A DNA stretch of 64,000 nucleotides. Source: Stereocaulon alpinum. Its lineage: Eukaryota; Ascomycota; Lecanoromycetes; Lecanorales; Stereocaulaceae. This document shows positions 32,785-41,759 of the stretch, in pieces. Location: positions 145,247 through 209,246 of the forward strand of contig JAEUBA010000057.1 in assembly GCA_018257865.1 (NCBI GenBank), given 5' to 3'. Below the pieces are notes generated by a model. That model was not told the DNA's origin and made no database searches. It saw only the letters and a list, made by a program, of their open reading frames with translations. The position numbers and the translations under genes are program-made. Numbering within the stretch: the first letter of the stretch is position 1; each line of letters begins with the position of its first letter.

Positions 32785-34281
32785 ATGGCCGCCACTACCG
32801 ATCCTTCCAAGGTCCCTGCTCTCGCTCCACCACCTGGCGTCCACCCAAACTTCGTGAATCCGTACTCGCTAAACCCTGCGTTCGTCGTCACAGCGGCCTC
32901 GTGTCTTCTGTTTGCTACTCTCGCGGTGATTGTGCGCCTGGCCGTGAACTTGACCGGGCCGAGTAAGAAGTTACGCATTGAAGATTGTACGTTTCCCCAT
33001 ATCATGAAATTGCTCTCCCAACTGTTGTCGAAGCAGATGTTAACACGACTAGACACTGGCCTTGTATCATGGGTAAGTCCGTATAGTGCGGGTCTTGAAA
33101 TCATCAAGCTGACCGCGGCAACAGCTGGGCCTAGTAACGACATGCTTGTTGACCGTTATGGAGATTCGCAGAGGCCTGGGGCGGCATCAGTGGGACGTGC
33201 CCAAAGCTGACATGAAGACTTTATTGAAGGTATGCTGGGAACTCCCCCGTCACTGGCGAAAGGTCGATTCGGCATAAAAAAAGGCGGATGCTAACGGCCA
33301 TTTAAGCTGGTTTACATCAACCGAATCGTCTACTCGCCAACGATCCTGGCCGCAAAGCTTACAATCCTGCTCCAACTCATGCGCATATTCGTGACCACCA
33401 AACGCGGCCTTGTATTCCGGCTCATCCAAATTCTTATCTGGTCGAATGTCTGCTTCTACCTCGGTAACGTACTGTCCGTCATCTTTCAATGCACCCCAGT
33501 ACCAAAGGCATGGAATGCTTCGATCGAGGGACATTGCATCGCCACGAACAAGAACTTACTCGCCTCGGGTATTATAAACGTCCTGTCTGATATCTTGATC
33601 TTGATCCTGCCGCTCTGGACGATATGGCACTTGAAGATGCCTATCAAGAAGAAGCTCAGCGTGTCCGCGGCCTTCGCGGCTGGTATCTTGTACAACTCTC
33701 AAATCATCTTGTCCTGGAAGTATCCACTGACCATTCCCAGCGCTAACTTCGCTGGTATCATGCGTCTCGACTTCTCCGTCCAGATCATCAATGGCACTGA
33801 TCTGACCCTTCTACGCCTGCAGCACGGCATGTGGACGTATGCTCCCTCTTCCCATGCTTCTTCCATCTCCTTCACTAACAATCGCTTTGCCAGGATCGCG
33901 GAGATCACCACAGCCATCATCTGTGCCTCGCTACCCCTCGTCCCGAAGTTCCTCAGCCTCTTCCGCCAGCAATACTCAAGACTCATATCCTCCGCTTCCA
34001 AGCCTCAAGGCTGCATCTCGTCGCGAAGTGAGCTACGACCGCCACCATTCTCATCGGAGCCGTTCGCTTGGCCCGACGTCGCCAAGAGCGGTGTCAGTGC
34101 TTCGGGAAACAAACAGCAAGTGAAAGTCACTGCCACTCGCGTGCCTGCGGACGAAGAATTGGCTCTAGTAAGCTTGGATGCATCAGGGAAAACCCTGAAG
34201 GACGGACAGGGACCGTGGTGTGAGACGATGAGAGGGAATGAGGGCATTCGGAAGACGGTGAGGATCGAGCAGAATTATTGA
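32785..34281 (+). CDS. PTH11-like seven-helix membrane receptor (fungal rhodopsin-like domain), 397 aa
   Basis: Exons 32785-32986, 33053-33072, 33125-33229, 33307-33689, 33741-33836 and 33894-34281; introns of 66, 52, 77, 51 and 57 nt. Spliced motifs follow the family: GVHPNFVNPYSLNP before helix 1, RIEDY|T after it, RRGLGRHQWDVP, INRIVYSPTILAAKLTILLQ, CTPVPKAWN with the conserved loop cysteine, NVLSDILILILPLWTIWHL, FAAGIF|ANFAGIMRL and MWT|IAEITTAIICASLPLV. Seven membrane helices are followed by a ~125-residue hydrophilic tail, probably cytoplasmic and regulatory. The intron phases match those of the gene at 25036-26638, including a 20-nt exon. Ligand unknown. The two copies are separated by three unrelated genes and diverged in sequence, so they are old relatives rather than a recent tandem duplication. 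Confidence 0.85.
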
Positions 34282-34976
34282 AGCGCTGTTGGTATAGTTG
34301 AAGATTTACTTTTCGCTTTTTACGAGCCTCATTCACGACTTCTGCATTTCATTAACGACTTTTCTTATGCTTTGGGTAACGAAAGAGAAAGCAACATACA
34401 ACATTCATGAAAGCCTTTCACACTGTCCCTTTGATATCAGCATTTCTGTCGGTTCGCAACGCGAAGTAGGAAATAAGATGCGCTTGCCCCCACCACCCAT
34501 AAAAGCCACCCCCCCCCCTCCCCCTTCTTGTCCCCACCCTCCCTCAGCCCCTTCCTCCCTATCTCATACTACACTACACTCCCCCACCTTACTCACCCGT
34601 ATCATGCTTATACCAGACATAGAAATCAATCTGACGGACTTACGAAAAGATATGACGTCACAGGATTTGAAGATGGGTTTGTAGATTCGACGCAGCAGCA
34701 ACCGAGTGTGTGCTGTGGTGGAAGTTCAAGGTTACGAAAACCGTTTCTAGGAAGAGGGGCCCTAGCGTGACTTGGAAAGCGGAAGTGTGGAGGGTAGAAA
34801 TACAAAACGCGCAGGCTACAAGTTGAGGAACCTGGTATGGCACTCTGACGATACTGTGCGTTCTTCGGAATGAGTACTCATTGGTGGTGGAGTCGATTCT
34901 CAAGATGATTATCAAGCATGGCGAAAACGGGCTCATAGCTCGTATTAGTGGTTATATTGGCCGTCTGTACGGGTTA
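34282..34976. other. Intergenic region between convergent genes
   Basis: 3' flanks of the second receptor gene and the METTL16-type gene. 34490-34560 is pyrimidine-rich (a short run of 13 C's interrupted by A and T). No gene supported. Confidence 0.5.
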
Positions 34977-36676
34977 TCATCTCGTCAGCTGTCGTTTCAA
35001 CATTCCGCAGAAGCTTTCGAATAAGACACTGTCTATTCCTTTTACCCATCGTATCATGATTTCGACACTACCTGTATCGTCAATTGCCAAATGAATCTTG
35101 AAGCCGAAGTCCGGCTCAACGTCATCCGTTTCATCGTCACTTTCATGCTCATGCTGCAGACTCGCGCTCGCCTCGCTGGACTTTTGAGCCTGTTTGCGTC
35201 GCGAAGCTCGGCTCCAGACATTGCTTTTTGCGAAGCCTAGACCGGTGGCTAGAGCGGGGCGATATTGATATTTCAGGTCGAGAGCGTGTAGTGTGTCGTT
35301 GATTGCGCGAGCAGAGGAGTCAATGGTGGTGTCGTTCATGTGAAAAGTATACTCGGATGGAAAAGGTAATAAGTGTTTGGGAAGCGTGGATGTGCCTCTT
35401 GCGACAGCCTGTTGAGTTTTATTTGAGTCAGAATGGAAGTTCATGTGCCTCGAGAAATTGACACACCTGGCTCGGCCTCATGCTTCCCCAGCTCCAGGCC
35501 ACGGTCCATCGCCTCGTCTTAGTGCCTTGTACGAGGTCTTTGACTGCCCAGTTGTGCACTCCTGCCGCATGGAGATTCTCGATAATGACTTCAACACTGG
35601 AATACTTCCCTAGCATGCTAGTATACCACTGGCATCTGTTCCCAAGGACCCTGCTTTCAGCAACCATGCGGCTGACAAACGCGACCTCTCCGCCAGGCGT
35701 GACCATTTCGACGTCTGCGCCTGTACATGCTGAATGAGGTGGCCTGGACTTGGCGGCTGCTGATAAGAGGAGATCCGCTGGGGAAGAATAGAACGGAGGG
35801 TTGCACACACAGAAGTCGATGCTGATAATGGTGTAAGTCTACGAAAATTAGACAATTCGAATTCAGGAACGTGCCTCTCAAGACCAATTGCATCCAGAGG
35901 AATCAGAGGGTCATTAAGCTTTGTTTGATAGGGCCGAATTCGTGATTTGAGGTTGTTTTGGATTATATTGGAGCGGGCGTATGTGAGGTTCTTCTCATCG
36001 ATGTCTACGATTCTTGTTACTTTTCTGAACCTTAGTCCCAGCCAAAAAGCAGAGTCCGGATACCTGTAGCGGCAAATCTCCATTTCTGTCTTTGGGAACA
36101 TCCGAGTAACGGATAGATGCAGCTGGCTCCAGTCCCTCTATCATCATCGGGTTAGCGTTGGCTTTGACTAGTACATGGTGACTTGGAGTTCTCACATATC
36201 GAGTCCGACTACGTCTCGATTGGGGTCATAGGTATCCGTGTAGCTGTCGCTGGTGGTATCGAGCAAGTCTTGGATCCATAGAATGTAATTGAAACTTTGC
36301 GTATCAGCGACCCAGACGTTCTAGCTCCTGGGATGTGGATTACCGGTTTGGAACCTAGAAATGTATTTAGTCTCATCTTCTGGAGAGGTGGTCGAAATCT
36401 TTACTGGAGGACATAGTCGATCGTTCGGTAACTCGAGCTTTAACTTGAAGTCCCGCTCCAATAGACTTTTGGTGAGCTGCTGCACAGCTTCCGGATTGCT
36501 GAAGTCTAGTTGTCCATTGCTTTTGACACTGGGCCGTTCTCCGTATCAGCAGTTCACTCGAGCTGAGATATTCGGCAAAGCTCGACACGGAGAGCATACA
36601 ATTTATTGAATGCGGGTGACTGGAGCGCCAGAACGGCAAAGTCTAACTCATCTTTGTAGAGTTTCCTACTTGACAT
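34977..36676 (-). CDS. METTL16 homologue: METTL16-type RNA N6-adenosine methyltransferase, ~440 aa
   Basis: Exons (minus): 36600-36676, 36405-36528, 36344-36354, 36196-36294, 36064-36137, ~35871-36004, 35467-35838 and 34977-35408. The family (Methyltransf_10) is followed throughout: KDELDFAVLALQSPAFNKF at the N-terminus, FSNPEAVQQLTKSLLERDF, RLCPPVPNRFNYILWIQDLL, SAM-binding GLDIGTGASCIYPLLG, ATDID and catalytic CNPPFYSS, then EMVTPGGEVAFVSRM, CQWYTSMLGK and TRRWTVAWSW. Such enzymes methylate A43 of U6 snRNA in a UACAGAGAA context and related RNAs. The third exon is only 11 nt and restores PVPNR exactly. The intron at ~35839-35870 is ~32 nt, with two equally good frame-restoring choices. The divergent neighbour TTC27 starts 198 bp away. 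Confidence 0.9.
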
Positions 36677-36873
36677 TGCTTTCAGTTCATTCTGGGACAC
36701 GCCTTGTCAATGCAAAAGGTCTTCAGAACACGAATGTCTGGGGATCTGTGTCCGCGGAAGCATTCCGCGACTGAGACTTGGCATCCTGAAGCTTTTCGGC
36801 TGACGAGCTTTTCGAATTTATCAGCAGTAAATTCTGTCCGAATATTGATACGGAACAGCTGGAGCGTCGGAAA
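36677..36873. promoter_or_regulatory. Bidirectional promoter region of METTL16-type and TTC27 genes
   Basis: Only 197 bp separate the two start codons, which point away from each other. No TATA run is visible. The spacing implies shared control sequences for two conserved genes. Confidence 0.6.
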
Positions 36874-39780
36874 ATGGGCGATTTGAAGCTCCAAGACGTG
36901 ATCGAAAGCTCCTTATCGCGTACCATACTTGGCCATACTCCTGCTCATGCTAATGCCCGGTTGAACGCCCTAAGCTTCGATAGTTGCAATAGGGATTGGA
37001 CTTCGTATATCTCTAAACGCGTAGACGTCATTGTCGAGGACGAGCCACATTCTGCACAATATACCCAAGGGATATTCGCCCTTGCAATTACAGCCTTCGA
37101 TGCATTCCTCCAAGCGAATGTCACAGGTCCTGTGTTGGTATGGAACTCAGCCTGCGTCTTCCCAGACGAAGTCGAGGAAGGGGACATTGTCGAGAAAACA
37201 AGAAAGCAACTCATCTCGAGTCTTAGCATGGATGGCGAAGCAGTCTATACGCTGACACCGCATGTTGAGTTGCTCTGTCTTGCAAAGTGTCTTCTCAACC
37301 ATCAAAGCTTTGGCCAAAACACTGAGAATATCTTGGCCCGCCTAAGGGTCAACTTTTGGCATCAAAGATTACTCAGCGATGTGTCTCCAAGACTTCAGCA
37401 GAGCATCTATGAGGACCTATCGGTACTTGAAGAGAGAATACTTTCCATAAGGGCGGAATCGGAGGTCATCAGTCCTGCAGAATTCCTGATAGAAAGAGCT
37501 ACTATCCATACTCATCATGGCTTTGACATGAAAGCTAGGAATGATCTCACTGCAGCCGCTCGAGAAAGGTCGTTCCATTTTGCACTTACTGGACGCCTTG
37601 GCAAGCGAACGAAGTACCAGGAGAAAGAGCTAAGCCAGCTCGTCGTGCTAGCCAAGAGTGCAAACCAGCAGCAGAAGTCTTCCGGCCAGAGTGAGAGTGT
37701 CCGTACAAGTCACGACGCAACAATGTCAAGAGTAGAAATTCCAGCGGCGTCCAAACCACAAGCGCTAGATCTCAATGACGACACTCTCCTCGAATCCATC
37801 GCATTCACAAAAGGCACAGACTCACCATCAGGAAGTCAAGGAGATGATAGCCTTCCTGAATCTCTGTTATCACTGGACCCTGGGAATCAACCTCAGTTAG
37901 AGCCACTTGATGCCATTATACTCCTTGCTACTGCATCTTCCATCACGAATACATCACCTGCAGATGGCTTGACACGTGAAGAGACCTTGCCTTACGCCGA
38001 ACGAGTGCTATCGGGAGGTAGCTCTAACTGGCAGGTCTACACGCAGGCGCTGCTAGTCCGGAGTCGAATCGAAGGCTACAAGACCCGGACGATCGAGAGA
38101 GGTGTACTCCAATTGCAAGCTCTTGTTGATCAGGTTATTGCCGAAACTACTCCTGTTGCCGATGTAACTGGCTCAAACACCAAACAAGCTTCAATTGGAA
38201 TAAGTTCGACCACATTTCTCCCGCCACCTAAACAATCAGAGTCGGCGCCAATCTCGGAACGCCTTCGCTACATCCATGCGCTTGCCTCTCCACCTCGATG
38301 GAAGCTTGAAGCTGAGCTTGCAGATCGATGGGTAACACTTGGTGGACTTCGCACGGCATTGGAGATCTACGAGCGCCTGCAGATGTGGGCTGAGGTTGCT
38401 CTCTGTTGGGCGGCAAATGATCGAGAAGACAAAGCGCGCAAGATTATTCGACGCCAGCTCTACAAATCCGCCATCACTACGTCAACAGAGGAGCTCCTCG
38501 AGAATGACGAAGACACCGATGTTGAGCATTACAGAATTGAGCGGGACCCTCTGCCGGCAGATGCCCCTCGCCTGTTCTGTATCCTTGGCGACATTGAAAA
38601 ATCTACAGAAGCCTACGAGCGGGCTTGGGCCATCTCCAACTACCGTTATGCACGCGCACAGCGCTCGTTAGGGAAGCACTATCTGGCAATAGGCCATCTC
38701 GAGAAGGCAGATGAGGCTTATGCGAAATCGCTGAAGGTCAATCCACAGAATCATCCGACATGGTTTGCATTAGGGTGTGTCAGGCTACGACTTGAAGATT
38801 GGGTAGGTGCCGTGGACGCATTTGGACGGGCGGTGCAGATCGATGGCGAAGATGCCGAATCTTGGAGTAACCTGGCTGTAGCACTCCTGAGACTGCCGCC
38901 TGAAATTTCTGCAAGCAAGTCTAGTGAGAAGACAGAAGAAACGGGCCTTAATCATACAAAGCGCAACTCCGGTTTCGGGGACGATGAGCAGTTGCAGCAT
39001 GTCTCGACAGTAGACCCGCAAAAACACATTCGGGAGGCTTTTGTTGCGCTCAAACGGGCAGCGACATTGAAACGAGAGTCCTTCCGAATCTGGCAGAATC
39101 TGCTCAGTGTGGGCGTTCAGCTCGCACCTCCACCATACACAGACGTCATTGTGGCACAAACCAGGCTTATCGATCTACTTGGAAAGACAGAAGGGGAACG
39201 CTGCGTGGATGTGGATATTGTTGAAGCTCTGATCTCGCACCTTATTGCTATAACACCCTCTGGACGGGAAGGGTCAGAGATGGAGAGCGGGGCCCAATTT
39301 GAGGGTACAATTCATGACGAGGAGATAGCAAGCCAAAGAGTAGGACTCGAAAGGATGATCGTCGATCTGGTACAGAAGAGGATTACACCACTCATCACAT
39401 CATCACGTCGCTTGTGGCTCCTCACTGCCAAATTATCATTACATCTTCGCCGCCCAGCTGCGACTTTGTCAGCATACGAGAAAGCATGGCGGGTAACTTT
39501 GAACAAGCCTGGTTGGGATACCGGTGCTGGCACAGAAAGCGCGAAGAACATCTGGTCCGAAGTGTCTGAAGCAACAATCGATCTGGTAGACGCTTACGAG
39601 AGTCTGGGCGAGAGAACCAGAGAGTCAGGTATGGGAGCAGGAGAATTGGTAGCTAAAGACTGGAAGTTCAAGGCTCGAAGTGCGTTGAGATCGGTGATGT
39701 CGAGGGCGAAAGAGGGATGGGAGGGCGATGCAGCTTACGAGAGTCTTAGTGAGAGGCTGCAGGAGCTCAAGAACGCCTAG
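36874..39780 (+). CDS. TTC27 homologue: TTC27/Emw1-type TPR protein, 968 aa
   Basis: Single exon. The protein matches TTC27 (yeast Emw1) along its length: WHQRLLSDVSPRLQQSIYED, HTHHGFDMKARNDLTAA, FALTGRLGKRTKYQEKELSQ, ALCWAANDREDKARKIIRRQ and ERAWAISNYRYARAQRSLG. Tetratricopeptide repeats are clear at ~590-670 (AYAKSLKVNPQNHPTWFALG and the next repeat with AFGRAVQIDGEDAESWSNLA). In yeast the homologue is essential and linked to cell-wall integrity; the human protein has been linked to assembly of large spliceosomal/RNA complexes. A scaffold role in the cytosol is the safest description. A Ser/Thr-rich insertion (~275-340) is likely disordered. No introns in nearly 3 kb contrasts with its intron-rich divergent neighbour. 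Confidence 0.9.
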   Translation: MGDLKLQDVIESSLSRTILGHTPAHANARLNALSFDSCNRDWTSYISKRVDVIVEDEPHSAQYTQGIFALAITAFDAFLQANVTGPVLVWNSACVFPDEVEEGDIVEKTRKQLISSLSMDGEAVYTLTPHVELLCLAKCLLNHQSFGQNTENILARLRVNFWHQRLLSDVSPRLQQSIYEDLSVLEERILSIRAESEVISPAEFLIERATIHTHHGFDMKARNDLTAAARERSFHFALTGRLGKRTKYQEKELSQLVVLAKSANQQQKSSGQSESVRTSHDATMSRVEIPAASKPQALDLNDDTLLESIAFTKGTDSPSGSQGDDSLPESLLSLDPGNQPQLEPLDAIILLATASSITNTSPADGLTREETLPYAERVLSGGSSNWQVYTQALLVRSRIEGYKTRTIERGVLQLQALVDQVIAETTPVADVTGSNTKQASIGISSTTFLPPPKQSESAPISERLRYIHALASPPRWKLEAELADRWVTLGGLRTALEIYERLQMWAEVALCWAANDREDKARKIIRRQLYKSAITTSTEELLENDEDTDVEHYRIERDPLPADAPRLFCILGDIEKSTEAYERAWAISNYRYARAQRSLGKHYLAIGHLEKADEAYAKSLKVNPQNHPTWFALGCVRLRLEDWVGAVDAFGRAVQIDGEDAESWSNLAVALLRLPPEISASKSSEKTEETGLNHTKRNSGFGDDEQLQHVSTVDPQKHIREAFVALKRAATLKRESFRIWQNLLSVGVQLAPPPYTDVIVAQTRLIDLLGKTEGERCVDVDIVEALISHLIAITPSGREGSEMESGAQFEGTIHDEEIASQRVGLERMIVDLVQKRITPLITSSRRLWLLTAKLSLHLRRPAATLSAYEKAWRVTLNKPGWDTGAGTESAKNIWSEVSEATIDLVDAYESLGERTRESGMGAGELVAKDWKFKARSALRSVMSRAKEGWEGDAAYESLSERLQELKNA

Positions 39781-40762
39781 CATTGGGGCCCGAAGAGGTT
39801 AAAACTTTGTCCACGTATAACAGGGTCTGACTTGAGAAATATCGCTACAACCAGGGGTGCAAAGACTAGGAGGTTGCAAGACATTCACTACTGGAAGCAA
39901 TGGTTTCCCCAAGGTTTGAATACTTCTGTCGCAGCCTTATTCACTTACTTTGGCAAGGCTGGGAAGATCTTGAGATACACTTCCCCTTGCCATTCAGCTC
40001 TTTCCCCTCTACTAGGGTCATAGAACAAGACGGACAAGGAACATTGTTCACACTGGCCCACAAGCAGACGCTACGAACGCCTTGAAGACGAGAGGAGAGC
40101 GCGTCTACGGCTATGTTAGCGGAAGCTATTGTAGGTGCAAGGACGCGGATCGCTGGGAATCGAGCGAATTCAGAAGCACGAGAAGCCACTTTCTACACGA
40201 AGCGAGCGTATCAGAGCCAAAATCGTCAAAAGGAACCCTTGAGGCAAGGGATGAGAGTCAAATGGTCCATGCGAATCGTCACGCCCTCAATTGTAAACTG
40301 TCTAACCCGCAGTCCTAGATACATAGGTGTATGTACTCCTGCATCAAGTTCACTTTTCGTAACCAGTCAGCCTCTCCTTACTACTCCAACCCTCTAGGCT
40401 AATACCGTTTCTCCCTAGATCTGGTAGCTCAACGAAGAGGATTAAAGCCTTGCCTTGTTTTGGCTTGAATACATTAGCACTGGATTTCGAATCGGAGAAT
40501 CGTGGTTGAAGGAATGGCTAGGGTCGATCGGCTTAATGACGCTGAGCACATGATAACCAAGTGGGTAGTAGGTATTAGGAACGCGAAATCCCAGTGTTTC
40601 AATATATACTTTATCCCAAGTCATCATATACAGAACATAACTGCTATACAGACATCAGTGCTTCGTGACAGAATCCTAGATGACTAAAACCCACGTCATC
40701 TTTGTATCCAGATCCATCCACCTTTCCCAGACTTAGCGTCCAATCACAACACACGTGACTCC
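39781..40762. other. Intergenic region between convergent genes
   Basis: 3' flanks of TTC27 and MET8. Short frames (39941-40189 minus, 40113-40397 plus) have no motifs. CACGTG occurs at 40752-40757, 5 bp beyond the MET8 stop; its place downstream of the gene makes it unlikely to be its promoter element. Confidence 0.5.
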
Positions 40763-41575
40763 TCATATCCACCACCCAAAACTCCCATCGAAAGAGTAGT
40801 CCCCAGCCTTATCTCCCAGCCGCACCTCCTCGAACGTAGGCACTGAATTCGGTTTGTAGAAGCCCAACAGCCTATCCATGTCCTCCTCATCCATCTCTAC
40901 CAGCTCTTCCAAGCTCCACTCCTCACAGACTCTACTCATCCACCCCATTCTCTTTGGCCCCTCCTCGATGTCCGGGGCCACCTTTCTTAGCTTCTTCCTC
41001 AGCATCCCCACTTTCTGCACCGCTGCTCCAATATCAACCGGCAGATTTGCCGCAATCTGTTTTCTAACAATGCTAGCAAGTTTGGGCCCATTGCCATTCG
41101 TAGACACCATTATCTGTAGTGGCCCATCTCTGTGCACGCTTCCGAAGTAGAAATCACATTCGGGAGGCACGTCGGCAATGTTGGCTGCTATTTTCCGTTC
41201 CTTGCAATGTTTCCAAATGACGGTGGAGGCGGCGGGGTCGTCGATGGCTGTGAGGACCATATCGACATTATCCAGGTCTGAGGATTCGAATTTTCGGTCA
41301 TGGTAGGTGACTTGGCCTTTGCCTATCCGATGTGCTACTTCTGGGTTGAGGCCTGAACGAGGAGAGACGACGGTGACTTTGGCGTCGGCGTTTAGGACGT
41401 TAAGGATGCGTCCTGCTGCTACCTGGGCAAACTCTTATCAGCATGTCGATTGATGGGGAAAATGAAGGGAGGGGCATACTTCTCCCCCTCCAACCACCAG
41501 CACACGCTTGTTACGGATCTGCCAGGCGAGGATCAGTGAGCCACCACCCTGGACTTCTGGAAAGTCCTCCAACAT
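40763..41575 (-). CDS. MET8: Sirohaem synthase Met8 (precorrin-2 dehydrogenase / ferrochelatase), 251 aa
   Basis: Exons 41480-41575 and 40763-41422 (intron 41423-41479, GTATGC...GCCCAG, phase 0). The start ATG 41575 gives MLEDFPEVQGGGSLILAWQI, then the NAD-binding turn VLVVGGGE|VAAGRIL. Later marks are VTVVSPRSGLNPEV, NVDMVLTAIDDP, CDFYFGSV and GPLQIMVSTNGNGPKLAS. Met8 oxidises precorrin-2 to sirohydrochlorin with NAD and inserts iron, making the sirohaem cofactor of sulfite and nitrite reductases; it works in the cytosol in sulfate assimilation. Yeast Met8 is 274 aa, so the size fits. It is divergent with the VAC1-type gene (184 bp between starts). No obvious sulfur-control box (Cbf1 or Cys3 type) is seen in that short interval. 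Confidence 0.9.
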
Positions 41576-41759
41576 CGTCAACTATGAAAGTATGTGGATA
41601 CATTATTGCTTTTTCTTGTATCATCTTTTCGATAGAGATATCGGAAGCCGGCGCTTCTTTTCACCGGCTCCGCCAAGCCCGCATCCTCTCCGCTAGATTC
41701 CTATGCCTGATAGTCTAAGAATTCACCAGCCTTCATAAGGCTTGACCACCCTGTGAAAG
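41576..41759. promoter_or_regulatory. Bidirectional promoter region of MET8 and VAC1/PEP7 genes
   Basis: 184 bp between divergent start codons. It has a T-rich stretch (41606-41632) and no TATA run. Control elements for both genes must lie here or inside the neighbouring gene bodies. Confidence 0.55.

Noticed and set aside
36373..36639. 88-codon minus-strand frame starting MPFWRSSH
   Set aside because: It reads through an intron and the wrong frame of the METTL16-type gene.
40752..40757. CACGTG as a sulfur-control element for MET8
   Set aside because: It lies just past the stop codon, not in the promoter.
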